DNA of 64,000 nucleotides. It comes from Bacteroidetes bacterium GWB2_32_14. GTDB taxonomy: Bacteria; Bacteroidota; Bacteroidia; Bacteroidales; UBA12077. The stretch is from assembly GCA_001768235.1 (NCBI GenBank), contig MENK01000008.1:186001-250000 (forward strand), read 5' to 3'. The position numbers and the translations under genes were made by a program. The notes under the pieces are model-generated. The model saw nothing but the letters and a program-made list of their open reading frames with translations, did not search any database and had not been told where the DNA came from. How positions within the stretch are numbered: position 1 is the stretch's first letter; every line of letters starts with the position of its first letter. Shown in pieces: positions 28,501-36,906 of the stretch.

Positions 28501-28809
28501 AAACATGGATTAATTAATAAAGATGATGAAGGTGCTTTAAAAATTGAGCTATTTATTATATCGAATAAATCAGAACAATTTTTACATTGTATAATTGAAG
28601 ATAACGGTGTAGGCATGAGAAAATCAGAGGAATTAACTAAAGGAACCAGAAAATCTCATACTTCTAAAAGCACGTATATAACAAACGAAAGGTTATCATT
28701 ACTAAATCAGACAAATCATCGCAAAGGTTATCGTGTTGAAACTACTGACCTTTACGATGAAAATAAGAATCCTGCCGGAACTCGTGTTGAAATAATCTTT
28801 CCGATTTAA
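25564..28809 (+). CDS. Sensor histidine kinase with Reg_prop beta-propeller, Y_Y_Y domain and LytS-type kinase
   Basis: 1081 residues. A signal peptide (1-22) leads to a periplasmic sensor of repeated propeller blades with signatures such as GFLWIGTPAGLAHYDG (about 50-65), WIGTEDNGLYMF and GNIWVGSNAGIFKI, then a Y_Y_Y-like domain (about 720-810), one membrane helix (about 825-845) and a coiled linker. The kinase is the His_kinase/LytS type: QMNPHFIFNAINSI with phosphoacceptor His881, then an ATPase domain with PYIENAIKHG and DNGVGM. It signals to the upstream LytTR regulator. An unusual insert of charged helices (about 370-450) interrupts the propeller. The ligand is unknown. Confidence 0.92.
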   Translation: MIKRIFIIFFFFQFTVFSSYSQQFFTRNYNINDGLPDNCISSIYRDSLGFLWIGTPAGLAHYDGKNFKIFSLLDGLAGNNINDITESENGTMWFSCYKGGISKFDGQKFQSLTSNDGLINNNVTKLFYCQPYKLLLVGTTDGLSVYDGNSFISFHLSLNNVRQRIHVTGFLKSKNAVYVLTLGNGLYKFLPETRKLTRVSSDNKLNDNTLFAAHITPGKDTLISINRKGFKIVNNHTGYYESIGQVECFASDNDSTVWIGCWQNNNSNTGGLYKFKNNTITKYNGFLGIESEKIKSLLFDANENILWIGTEDNGLYMFPGEVFTYYPANYFNLNKLSITDLIFDNSKNLWILTEHTVIKKSPNNNYKVFNFNLFYEKFIEYKENELKHKYQYLIDKEGSYEKYQSLIERNIYKYSNPYIKINNAKIELLEKGSLYKPNKYEIIIEKNLYQFTNLKSDKYGNIWVGSNAGIFKIDKILNSIEYFDLDGNYFTHFTFGTENELVTTSWDDAIIYPGFENNPVLNQAHFSLKHGPKNVRKIKSTKNTAWFLDNDHDIYSYKSFQFNFLNQDSSEYHTINDFCFDNSGNIILGGNGGTVYIFDQNENRFTVKHKISKQNGLSGTNIRWVNCAADNHLYIGTNSGVNIINLNQLYTTGEIEIKKLYKVEGFTDYSGTVSVTDTEKTLWIGTNSQLVKIKTTDIDYNKSKNLSFVMKSIEVNDEPFPVYEKDSGNLHTYLTENTITLPWYKNSISFNYDVLKFINAENIRFVYTLQNGKRIDTKETRERKLEFQNLKSGRYIFKIHAFSDRGNIVSSEIKVRFIIKQAFWKNGWIILSFTLLIILLTWRILHHRTRRIKQKERKRIELSEKITEFEIKALRAQMNPHFIFNAINSIQNYMLSNDVDAALNYLSDFAKLIRITLENVSKKMVSIEEELNYIKYYLRLEQMRFDKKFDTQINIANDIDSNKLLIPPMILQPYIENAIKHGLINKDDEGALKIELFIISNKSEQFLHCIIEDNGVGMRKSEELTKGTRKSHTSKSTYITNERLSLLNQTNHRKGYRVETTDLYDENKNPAGTRVEIIFPI

Positions 28810-28825
28810 TTTGAAATTCATTTAC

Positions 28826-28843
28826 AGGTTTGCTAACCTTTTT
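28826..28843. terminator. Weak hairpin between convergent genes
   Basis: AGGTT-TGCT-AACCT followed by TTTTT lies just after the histidine kinase stop. The stem is only 5 bp, so it is a modest terminator candidate. Confidence 0.45.
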
Positions 28844-28852
28844 GATTTTTGT

Positions 28853-29149
28853 TTAGCTGGTTCTTTTTCTATATAACACCTGAATAAAATGAGAGTGTTC
28901 AGCTGGTGTAAATATCTGTATTAACTCCCAGCTTTTATCATAATCCTGGATTGCCTTTTTTAACCGGCTAATTCTGGCAAGCGAACGGGTTATTTCATCA
29001 GAGTCGCCATTTAATTCATCGTCAATATCCCAGGGGAAAGATTCAACCCTGAAATCGTAACTTATTTTTCTGTCGCCAACTTTTAAATGCAGTTCGGCAA
29101 TTTCATTTTCGCCAAACCCAGGTACCGGAATACATAAATCTCTTAACAT
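28853..29149 (-). CDS. Conserved hypothetical protein, 98 residues
   Basis: Small soluble protein with no signal or membrane segment. It has a beta-rich first half (IAELHLKVGDRKISYDFRVESF) with an acidic DDELNGDSDE stretch, then a helix (ITRSLARISRLKKAIQDY) and a short last strand. A strong Shine-Dalgarno AAGGAGT lies 6 nt before the ATG, unusual in this genome, where most starts show none. No family recognised. It follows the ABC ATPase on the same strand but is separated by a 157-bp gap with an inverted repeat. Confidence 0.65.
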   Translation of the reverse strand: MLRDLCIPVPGFGENEIAELHLKVGDRKISYDFRVESFPWDIDDELNGDSDEITRSLARISRLKKAIQDYDKSWELIQIFTPAEHSHFIQVLYRKRTS

Positions 29150-29154
29150 AATTT

Positions 29155-29162
29155 ACTCCTTT
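29155..29162 (-). promoter_or_regulatory. Strong Shine-Dalgarno site
   Basis: AAAGGAGT on the minus strand, with AGGAG 6 nt before the ATG of the 98-residue protein. It confirms that start and stands out against the SD-poor neighbours. Confidence 0.6.
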
Positions 29163-29223
29163 CAAATAAAAAAATTAAAAATAAAGAACAATTTAAGTAA
29201 AGGGTTCAACGGCAAATTTTAAA

Positions 29224-29298
29224 TAAAGGCAGAAATGAATATTGGGGATTTTATACTCAAAATTTGGAAAGTATTTGGGGGAAACATTCCTGCCTTTA
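29224..29298. repeat. Widely spaced inverted repeat downstream of the ABC ATPase
   Basis: TAAAGGCAGAAATG (29224-29237) and CATTCCTGCCTTTA (29285-29298) are inverted copies with one mismatch, 47 nt apart. Read on the minus strand it could form a long hairpin just after the ATPase stop; the following tract is only moderately T-rich. It may be a terminator, an mRNA-stabilising end, or the trace of a small mobile unit. Confidence 0.4.
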
Positions 29299-29306
29299 TG
29301 TCAATA

Positions 29307-29990
29307 TCAGAATACTTTTTTTATGTTTTCTGTTACAACATGTCCATCGAATAATTGCACAATACGATGTGCTTTTTCGGCATCAGATGGAGAGTGAGTA
29401 ACCATAACAATTGTAGTACCTTCAGAGTTAAGTTGAGAAAGTAAACTCATAACTTCTTCTCCATTTGCAGAGTCTAAGTTACCTGTCGGCTCATCGGCTA
29501 ATATCAGTTTAGGATTTGTAACAACTGCTCTCGAAATAGCAACTCGTTGTTGTTGTCCGCCTGATAATTGTTGTGGAAAATGTTTTTTCCTGTGCGACAT
29601 TTTCATCCTGTCAAGTACCGCTTCAACTTTCTTTTTTCTTTCCGATGATGGCATATTCAGGTACAATAATGGCAATTCAACATTTTCATAAACTGTAAGT
29701 TCATCGATCAGGTTAAAGCTTTGAAAAACAAATCCAATATTTGCTTTTCTAAGGTTTGTTCTTTGTTTTTCGGTAAATTTTGATACTTCATTCCCATTGA
29801 ACCAAAGTTCTCCTGCCGACGGGTTATCTAACAAGCCTAAAATGTTTAATAATGTAGATTTTCCACAACCCGAAGGACCCATTATTGCAACAAATTCACC
29901 ACTTTCAATATTTAAACTTACTTTATTCAGAGCAGTAGTTTCCACTTCGTCTGTTCTGAAAACTTTTACCAATTCATTCGTTTTTATCAT
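29307..29990 (-). CDS. LolD/MacB-type ABC transporter ATP-binding protein
   Basis: 227-residue stand-alone ATPase. Walker A GPSGCGKST at 38-46, Q-loop FVFQ near 87-90, signature LSGGQQQRV at 142-150, Walker B ILADEPTGNLD with Asp166-Glu167, and H-loop VTHS near 199. The MacB/LolD subgroup pairs with FtsX-like permeases and exports lipoproteins, macrolides or peptides through a periplasmic adaptor. The adaptor is 30 nt upstream, but no FtsX-fold permease is encoded beside them in this window. Confidence 0.92.
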   Translation of the reverse strand: MIKTNELVKVFRTDEVETTALNKVSLNIESGEFVAIMGPSGCGKSTLLNILGLLDNPSAGELWFNGNEVSKFTEKQRTNLRKANIGFVFQSFNLIDELTVYENVELPLLYLNMPSSERKKKVEAVLDRMKMSHRKKHFPQQLSGGQQQRVAISRAVVTNPKLILADEPTGNLDSANGEEVMSLLSQLNSEGTTIVMVTHSPSDAEKAHRIVQLFDGHVVTENIKKVF

Positions 29991-30020
29991 GGCTATAAAT
30001 TTTAATTAATTATTATTTCG

Positions 30021-31274
30021 TTATTTTAAAATCAGTTTATCTTTTTCATTGAAGTTTTCATATCCTGAAACAATTACACGTTCTCCTGCTTTTAATCCTT
30101 CGAGTACTTCGTAATATTTTGGATTTTGGCGACCGATGACAATATTCCGTTTTGTTGCAATTTCGCCTGCCGGATCAACAACATATACCCATTGGCCTCC
30201 TGTACTTTGATAGAACCCGCCACGTGGTATCAATAATGCCTGTTTTGATTCTCCTAACTCCAGTTTTGTACGAAATGTCTGCCCTATTCTTATCTGGTCG
30301 GGTTTTTGTGATGTAAATATCATGTCAACCGCGAATCGCCCGTTATTTACTTCAGGGTAAACTTTATCGATAATTAACTCAAAATCAGCACCCGTGAAAT
30401 CAAAACTGGCTGGTAAGCCTTTTTTAACCCTGGCAATATAATGTTCATCAATTTCAACTCTTAATTTATAATCATCGAGAATATTTATTGTGCCTAAACG
30501 TGTACCATAGTTTATTACTTCACCGATTTCAGGATTTAAACTTGCAAGCTCGCCATCGGTTGTTGCTTTTACAAATAAATTATCTAAACGCCCCTGAATA
30601 ATTTTCAGGTTATCTTCCATTCTTCGTATTTGCGTTTCCATTGCTTTTAAGGTTACCTCTTTATATATGGAATCGCTTTTTATTGCTTCAATTAATAACG
30701 CGTATTGTTGCTTGGTTGCAGAATATTGTTCGTTCGACTGGTCAAATTGTTCTTTAGAAATATGATTTTGTTTAAATAGTTCCTGGTTGTATTCAAACTG
30801 TCTTTTTTGCATTTTTAACAAACGCTCGGTTTCTATAAGAGTTTGTTTCCTGTTAATGGTTTGAAGCTGGAGATTAATTTTTGTATTCTGAAACTCATTA
30901 ATTGAACGCGAAACGGCAGCTTCATTGTTCGAAATTTCCAAAATTAAATTGGTATTACTTAATTCCAGAATAACATCGCCCTTTTTTACCATGTTTCCTT
31001 CATCAATTAAAATATCTTCTACACGTCCGCCTTCAATAGCATCAAGAAAAACAGTTTTTATGGGTTCAACCGTACCTATTAATGCAATGTAATCCGTAAA
31101 CTCACCATCAATTATTGTTTCAATTGTTATTTTATCTTTTTCAACATTCAATTTTGAACTTTTATCACCAAAAATGATATTAAATAATGCCAGCAATACA
31201 ATTACAGCTACAACCGAAATCCAGATTGTTTTTTTGTTTAACCATTTGTATTTTTTTTCTATTACTCTATCCAT
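30021..31274 (-). CDS. HlyD/MacA family periplasmic adaptor
   Basis: 417 residues with one N-terminal membrane anchor (about 17-35), then a lipoyl half-motif (GGRVEDILIDEGNMVKKGDVILEL), a long coiled-coil hairpin (about 115-235), the second lipoyl half (LFVKATTDGELASLNPEIGEVI) and beta-barrel/membrane-proximal domains. It is a MacA-like adaptor that bridges an inner-membrane ABC pump to an outer-membrane channel. It is followed by the MacB-type ATPase and lies divergent to an NtrC-like regulator, which is a plausible controller of the pair. Confidence 0.9.
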   Translation of the reverse strand: MDRVIEKKYKWLNKKTIWISVVAVIVLLALFNIIFGDKSSKLNVEKDKITIETIIDGEFTDYIALIGTVEPIKTVFLDAIEGGRVEDILIDEGNMVKKGDVILELSNTNLILEISNNEAAVSRSINEFQNTKINLQLQTINRKQTLIETERLLKMQKRQFEYNQELFKQNHISKEQFDQSNEQYSATKQQYALLIEAIKSDSIYKEVTLKAMETQIRRMEDNLKIIQGRLDNLFVKATTDGELASLNPEIGEVINYGTRLGTINILDDYKLRVEIDEHYIARVKKGLPASFDFTGADFELIIDKVYPEVNNGRFAVDMIFTSQKPDQIRIGQTFRTKLELGESKQALLIPRGGFYQSTGGQWVYVVDPAGEIATKRNIVIGRQNPKYYEVLEGLKAGERVIVSGYENFNEKDKLILK

Positions 31275-31518
31275 TTTATTAATTTTTTAAACGTAAGATT
31301 AGGTTTTCGTTTTTTAATCACGAATTATGCCAAAGAATGTATCATATTAAAATACTGCATATTACAGGTTAAAATTAAGTTTACATAATTTATTATTTGT
31401 TCGATAACGAAACAGAAAGAGTACGAAAACGAACATCAATTATAAAAATAGTGTATATTTACTCATAAACTTTTTTAGTATTTATTTATCCTATTAACAA
31501 ATATCAAATTTTAGGTTT

Positions 31519-32895
31519 ATGAACGAGAAATACGGTAAAGTATTGGCAATAGATGACAATGAAGATATTTTATTTGCATTAAAATTACTTCTGAAAAACT
31601 ACGTAGAGGTTATTCGAACCGAGATGAATCCTGAAATCATTCCCGATTTATTAAGCAAAGAACAGTTCGATGTCATTTTATTGGATATGAACTTTACTAA
31701 AGATGCAATAAGCGGCCAGGAAGGATTTAACTGGCTTGAAAAAATATTATCCATAGATCACGATGCCGTAGTAGTTTTTATAACTGCTTATGGTGATGCC
31801 GAAAAAGCCGTAAAAGCAATTAAATCAGGAGCAACAGACTTTATATTAAAACCCTGGCAAAACGAAAAACTTATTGCTACAGTATCATCGGCTATTCGTT
31901 TACGCCAGTCAAAAAACCAGGCTTCAGATTTAAAGAAAAAACAAGTAGAGATTAGCGCTATTCAGGATCAGCCATTTCACGAGTTTATTGGAAACTCACC
32001 CGAGATGCAACAGGTTTTTTCTACCATACGTAAAGTAGCAAAAACAGATGCAAACGTATTAATTCTTGGCGAAAACGGAACCGGCAAGGAGCTTGTAGCA
32101 CGCGCACTACACCGCAATTCGTTAAGAAAAGATGAAGTATTTATAAGTGTTGATTTAGGTTCTATAACCGAAACGCTTTTCGAAAGCGAACTATTTGGTT
32201 ATGCAAAAGGGGCCTTTACCGATGCCAAAGCTGATAAATCAGGACGATTCGAACTGGCTTCAGGAGGTACTTTATTTCTCGACGAAATAGGGAACCTTTC
32301 ATTACCCATGCAGGCAAAAATTCTTACTACAATTGAGCGAAGAGAAATTATCCGTGTAGGTTCAAATAATCCAAAATCTATTGATGTCAGGTTAATTTGT
32401 GCTACAAACAATAATATTCACGATATGGTTAAAAATGACACGTTCAGGCAGGATTTATTGTACAGGATAAACACCGTTGAAATACATTTGCCCCCATTGC
32501 GTGAACGTACAGGAGATATTCCTTTACTTGCAAATCATTTTCTTGGCATTTATTCAAAGAAATACAGGAAAAGTATAAAAGGATTAAGCAGCGAAACATT
32601 AAAAAAACTAACACAATATCAATGGCCGGGAAATGTCCGCGAATTACAACATGCCCTCGAACGTGCAGTAATAATGAGCGATTCGGACACCTTGCAACCC
32701 GACGATTTTATTATCTCGACCAAATCGGATAAAATAGGCGAAATTGAAATCGATACTTTTAATCTTGATGATATTGAAAAAAATATTATTGTAAAAGTAC
32801 TGAAACAAAACCAGGGAAATGTTACCCAGGCAGCAAATATGCTTGGTTTAACAAGAACTTCGTTATACAGAAGAATGGAAAAATATGGTCTTTAG
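31519..32895 (+). CDS. NtrC family sigma-54-dependent response regulator
   Basis: 458 residues. Receiver domain with phosphoacceptor Asp56 in VILLDMNF; AAA+ domain with Walker A GENGTGKE (184-191), the sigma-54 contact loop reading GAFTDA (231-236) in place of GAFTGA, and Walker B GGTLFLDEIG; C-terminal Fis-type HTH GNVTQAANMLGLTRTSLYRR. It is expected to activate sigma-54 promoters after phosphorylation by the kinase whose gene overlaps its end by 11 nt. The divergent adaptor-ATPase genes are the natural candidate targets, but I found no convincing -24/-12 site in the 244-bp gap. Confidence 0.93.
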   Translation: MNEKYGKVLAIDDNEDILFALKLLLKNYVEVIRTEMNPEIIPDLLSKEQFDVILLDMNFTKDAISGQEGFNWLEKILSIDHDAVVVFITAYGDAEKAVKAIKSGATDFILKPWQNEKLIATVSSAIRLRQSKNQASDLKKKQVEISAIQDQPFHEFIGNSPEMQQVFSTIRKVAKTDANVLILGENGTGKELVARALHRNSLRKDEVFISVDLGSITETLFESELFGYAKGAFTDAKADKSGRFELASGGTLFLDEIGNLSLPMQAKILTTIERREIIRVGSNNPKSIDVRLICATNNNIHDMVKNDTFRQDLLYRINTVEIHLPPLRERTGDIPLLANHFLGIYSKKYRKSIKGLSSETLKKLTQYQWPGNVRELQHALERAVIMSDSDTLQPDDFIISTKSDKIGEIEIDTFNLDDIEKNIIVKVLKQNQGNVTQAANMLGLTRTSLYRRMEKYGL

Positions 32896-34228
32896 AAATT
32901 TTAGATTTATAGTTATATTTAGAATATTGTTGCTCACTGCAACAATATTTCTTTTCTTTTATACCTTAACCCTCGATTATTTTGTAACTCCGTTCCTCAT
33001 TGCATTGGTTATTGTTTTTCAAATTTATATGCTCTTTAAATTTCTCGATAAAACAAATCGGGATTTATCGAGTTTTCTTGAATCTATTCGTTTTTCGGAA
33101 TTTACCCGTTCGTTTAGAATTGAAGGAATGGGGTCTTCATTTGACGAACTGAATAAAGCATTTAACGATGTTATACAGGATTTTCAAAAAGTACGATCCG
33201 AAAAAGAAGAACAATACCAATACCTGCAGAGTTTGGTGAAACATATTGATGTAAGTATTATTACCTATCAACGAAACGGTACTGTTGATATGGTAAATAA
33301 TGCCTTTAAAAAACTTTTCCAGTTAAACTCCCTTAAAAACATTAACGAGTTAAACGAAAAGAGCCCTGATTTGGTAAAATCTCTTCTTAAAATTGAACCC
33401 GGGAAAAACTGTTTAATAAAAATTCAGGAAGAAGATGATATCCTGCAACTTGCAATTTCTGGCACAGAATTCAAGATACACGATAAAACCATAATCCTGG
33501 TTACAATAAAAGATATTCAGAATGTACTTGAGGAACACGAAACAGAAACATGGCAAAAGCTTATACGTGTTCTTACCCACGAGATTATGAATTCAATTAC
33601 TCCTATTTCTTCACTTACATCTACTCTGGATATCATGTTAATTAATGCTATATCCAATCATAAAACTTTAGACGAAGAATCGCTGAGTGAAATATCACAG
33701 GCTATTAAAACCATTCATAAACGAAGTAATGGCTTGCTCCATTTTGTAAATACTTATCGTAACCTGACAAAAATACCCAAACCCAGTTTTAAGATTGAAC
33801 ATATAAAAGAAATCTTCAACGGTATATTACCACTAATAAAAGAAGAAATAAACAAGAGTAAGGTGAAAATATCATTTTCTGTGGAACCGGAATTACTTGA
33901 AATACATGCCGACATTAAATTAATTGAACAGGTAATTATCAATTTAATTACAAATGCCATTCATGCTACAGAAAACCAGGCGAACGGGGAAATTCATGTG
34001 CGGGCATTCCTGAATAAACGGGAAAGAGTTTCAATCCAGGTTATTGATAACGGGCAGGGAATTTTAAAAGATGTAATTGATAAAATATTCATTCCATTCT
34101 TTACAACAAAACCAAAAGGTTCAGGCATAGGATTAAGTCTATCGAAGCAAATTATGCGATTACATGGTGGTTCAATAACAGCCAGTTCGGAACCCGATAA
34201 AGGTTCTGTGTTTACCCTCACCTTTTAA
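32885..34228 (+). CDS. NtrY-like sensor histidine kinase
   Basis: 447 residues with two N-terminal membrane helices (about 9-26 and 32-48) and almost no periplasmic loop, a linker of about 50-90, a PAS-like domain (about 110-215) and a kinase core: H-box VLTHEIMNSITP with His232, N-box NLITNAIHAT, G1 DNGQGI and G2 GSGIGLSLSKQIM. The sensed signal is probably membrane-internal or cytoplasmic. Its ATG lies within the last 11 nt of the NtrC-like gene, so the two are translationally coupled partners. Confidence 0.92.
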   Translation: MVFRNFRFIVIFRILLLTATIFLFFYTLTLDYFVTPFLIALVIVFQIYMLFKFLDKTNRDLSSFLESIRFSEFTRSFRIEGMGSSFDELNKAFNDVIQDFQKVRSEKEEQYQYLQSLVKHIDVSIITYQRNGTVDMVNNAFKKLFQLNSLKNINELNEKSPDLVKSLLKIEPGKNCLIKIQEEDDILQLAISGTEFKIHDKTIILVTIKDIQNVLEEHETETWQKLIRVLTHEIMNSITPISSLTSTLDIMLINAISNHKTLDEESLSEISQAIKTIHKRSNGLLHFVNTYRNLTKIPKPSFKIEHIKEIFNGILPLIKEEINKSKVKISFSVEPELLEIHADIKLIEQVIINLITNAIHATENQANGEIHVRAFLNKRERVSIQVIDNGQGILKDVIDKIFIPFFTTKPKGSGIGLSLSKQIMRLHGGSITASSEPDKGSVFTLTF

Positions 34229-34251
34229 ATCAATTCCAAGTGTTAAATAAA

Positions 34252-35307
34252 TTAAAGTTTCAAGTTCTTATCAAATTCTTTAGCAATGGCTATCGACATT
34301 TTTAAGAAATCGTAACCATCGTTTCTGTTGGTTAAAATTAATACTGTAGTTTTTGTATCGGGCAAATGCAGGACTAAATTGGTATAACCATTTCCTGAAC
34401 CTCCATGCCAGTAATACCTTGTATCTTTTCTTTTCATTAAGACCCATCCGTACCCATAATATGAATTGTTCTTAAGGTTGCTGTCTTCCACGGTAAAGAT
34501 TTTTGAAAGCGATTCGCATTTCAATAACTTGTCAGAATACAAGGCTTTATCCCATTTTGCAAAATCTGTTGAATTTGTAAAAATACCTTGCTCTCCATAA
34601 ATCAGGCTTATATCATTTCCAGCTATATAAATCTCATTTTCTTTATAATGCCCATCAGCACAGTTTGTATGATTCCTTTTATCATCGGCAAAAAATGTAT
34701 TTGACATGGACAGCTTTTTAAATATCGTTTTAGTTAAAAACTCATTGTATGACATTTTTGAAACTTTCTCAATAATCATTGCCAGTATAACATATTCGGA
34801 ATTACTATATTGAAACTTTGTACCTGGTTCAAAAACAGTTTTATCCTGTGCTTTGAGGAAAGTAAATACATCGGGGTGATTTGAACATGTATTGATATCA
34901 TATTGAATTAAACCGGATGAATGACTTAATAAATTTCTGATTCTTATTGTTTTCCCATAATCTGCAAAATCAGGAAAAATGTCATTTATTGTATTGTCGA
35001 GGCTTAATTTATTCTTCTCTACTAACTTCATTACAGCCAGCGAAGTGAAAGATTTGGACAGATTTAATAAGTTAAACGTTTTATCTGTTGTCATTACTTC
35101 TTTTGTCTGCACATTCGATAAGCCATAGGCTTTATTAAACAGGATATCTCCATTTTTTATTACAGCAATTACAGCACCAGGATTATCATTTGAAAAATAC
35201 TTCAGGTATTTATCAATATTTTTTTCAGGAGTTGTAATACTTTTATTTTCTTGTGCAACTGCAAAAGCAGATAGGAATATAAAAAATATAACAAATGTTG
35301 TTCTCAT
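34252..35307 (-). CDS. Serine beta-lactamase-like protein lacking the catalytic serine
   Basis: 351 residues with a signal peptide (1-18). The fold is that of class C beta-lactamase/DD-peptidase-like serine hydrolases: YSN (in KFQYSNSEYVIL, near 161-163) and HGG (in YYWHGGSGNGYTN, near 306-308) are intact. At the S-x-x-K motif the sequence is NLSK (82-85): Asn82, codon AAT, occupies the position of the nucleophilic serine while Lys85 is kept. Either the enzyme is inactive and acts by binding, or uses another residue (Ser84). It is followed upstream by a TPR protein on the same strand. Confidence 0.85.
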   Translation of the reverse strand: MRTTFVIFFIFLSAFAVAQENKSITTPEKNIDKYLKYFSNDNPGAVIAVIKNGDILFNKAYGLSNVQTKEVMTTDKTFNLLNLSKSFTSLAVMKLVEKNKLSLDNTINDIFPDFADYGKTIRIRNLLSHSSGLIQYDINTCSNHPDVFTFLKAQDKTVFEPGTKFQYSNSEYVILAMIIEKVSKMSYNEFLTKTIFKKLSMSNTFFADDKRNHTNCADGHYKENEIYIAGNDISLIYGEQGIFTNSTDFAKWDKALYSDKLLKCESLSKIFTVEDSNLKNNSYYGYGWVLMKRKDTRYYWHGGSGNGYTNLVLHLPDTKTTVLILTNRNDGYDFLKMSIAIAKEFDKNLKL

Positions 35308-35331
35308 TTCATTTCATTTTTAGTGAATCAC

Positions 35332-36675
35332 CTAATTATTCGAAGATTTACAATACATATTTATCATATCCTGTGCTTGTTGTACTCCAAGTTCCAAAGC
35401 TTTAGTAAAATCGGAACATCCGCCGGTATAATCGTTCAAATTAATTTTTGAAACCCCGCGGTTTAAATAGGCTCCTCCATTATTTTTAACTCGGGTTAAA
35501 TACGCATCATAGTCAGCAATTGCCTCGGCATGTTTTTTCAATATTCCTAAAGAAATGGCTCTTCCTAAATATGCATCGGCATATTCTTTATTATATTTTA
35601 AGGACAGATTAAAGTCTTTAATGGACTCCTCATATTTTTGCTGCATTGCTTTAGCAACACCACGAATGTAATAAACTTCGAAATAATCCTTTTTTAATTC
35701 AACAGCTTTATTAAATGGTACGATTGCACTTGCCGGTTCAGATTTATGCATATAAACCAATCCTTTTCTGTAAAATGGTTCTGCATCTGTTTTATCTAAA
35801 CTTATTGCTTTATCAAAGTCGGCGATTGCTTCATCAAAATTGAGTAATGCTGCTTTTGCATTTCCTCTTTTCTTAAACGATTTGACATCAACCGGGTTTA
35901 ATTCTATTGCTTTATTGAAATCGGATATAGCTCCATTGTAATCACGAATCTGAAGTTTAAAATACCCTCTCTGGTAATATGCATCCTGGTTATTTGCATC
36001 TAACTGGATAATTGCATCGTAATCGGAAATAGCACCCGTGTAATCGTCTTTTTCAATCCTGTATTTTACCCTGTAATTATAGGCTTCCAAGTTTTGGTCG
36101 TTTAGCTCAAGGGCTTTATTAAAATCGGTTACAGAAGTTTTAAAATCGCCCAGGTTTGCTTTAACAATACCTCTCTGATGATATGCATCGGAATACAATG
36201 AATCCAGCTTTATTGCCATATTTAAATCATCAAGGGCAGGTTGAAATTGTTTTAACCCTGACTTTACATAACCTGAAAAATAATGATATTCTGCTAAATC
36301 ATTTTTAAGTAAAATAGCTGCTTTTAAATCTTCAAGCGATTTTTCAAATTCTTTTTGTTTTATAAATAACAATGCCCTCCCAAACAATGCCTCATGGTTT
36401 TTAGCATTGATTTTAAGAATCCTGTTAAAATCTGAAAAAGATTTGTCCATATTATCGAGCTGATAATATGCCTGAGCACGCTTTAGTAAAGCATTTTCGT
36501 TTTTCTTTTTGTAAAAAATCGATTTGTCGAAATAAGATATAGATTGCTCATACATCAATGAATCGAAATAATTTAATCCTTTTTTATAATTATTTTCCGA
36601 TAAACGGGGTTTCGTAATAAAAAATGCAATTAGAACGATTGCAATTACCAAAATTAAGATGCTCCATTTTTTCAT
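35332..36675 (-). CDS. TPR repeat protein with N-terminal membrane anchor
   Basis: 447 residues: one hydrophobic helix (about 4-20) and then about 11-12 tetratricopeptide repeats to the end, each with the usual A-x-L/Y-x3-G pattern, for example AYHQRGIVKANLGDFKTSV and AYYQRGYFKLQIRDYNGAI. Such proteins act as protein-protein scaffolds; no enzymatic part is present. It is 24 nt upstream of the hydrolase-like gene and probably co-transcribed with it. The partner and pathway cannot be read from sequence. Confidence 0.88.
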   Translation of the reverse strand: MKKWSILILVIAIVLIAFFITKPRLSENNYKKGLNYFDSLMYEQSISYFDKSIFYKKKNENALLKRAQAYYQLDNMDKSFSDFNRILKINAKNHEALFGRALLFIKQKEFEKSLEDLKAAILLKNDLAEYHYFSGYVKSGLKQFQPALDDLNMAIKLDSLYSDAYHQRGIVKANLGDFKTSVTDFNKALELNDQNLEAYNYRVKYRIEKDDYTGAISDYDAIIQLDANNQDAYYQRGYFKLQIRDYNGAISDFNKAIELNPVDVKSFKKRGNAKAALLNFDEAIADFDKAISLDKTDAEPFYRKGLVYMHKSEPASAIVPFNKAVELKKDYFEVYYIRGVAKAMQQKYEESIKDFNLSLKYNKEYADAYLGRAISLGILKKHAEAIADYDAYLTRVKNNGGAYLNRGVSKINLNDYTGGCSDFTKALELGVQQAQDMINMYCKSSNN

Positions 36676-36709
36676 AATTTATATAATTTAAGTTTTATAT
36701 CTTTTTTCT

Positions 36710-36900
36710 TTCGCCCCTACGGGGCTTAACACTTTTAATTATTCCTTTTTACCATACTAACGCTCCTTCAGAGCTTATGTCATTCTTTATGCAAACAGAC
36801 TTTACTTTCAAAATCTATACTTCCTTTTTTCTAATCGCAGAGCGATGAAAGTATGGTAACACAATAATACTAAATTAATTTAAGCTGCAGAGCAGCGATA
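36710..36900. repeat. Cluster of short REP-like palindromes, left of the transposase
   Basis: Four small palindromes lie close together: GCCCC-TAC-GGGGC (36713-36725), GCTC-CTTCA-GAGC (36762-36774), ATCGC-AGA-GCGAT (36834-36846) and GCTGC-AGA-GCAGC (36884-36896). The second is preceded by TTACCATACTAAC, and the third is followed by the inverse, GTATGGTAA. They resemble the extragenic palindromes mobilised by REP-associated tyrosine transposases. Confidence 0.6.
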
Positions 36901-36906
36901 CATTAG

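Noticed and set aside
31314-31336. Possible sigma-54 promoter for the adaptor gene (TTGGCATAATTCGTGA on the minus strand)
   Set aside because: The -24 half fits but the -12 position lacks the GC, so it is not convincing.
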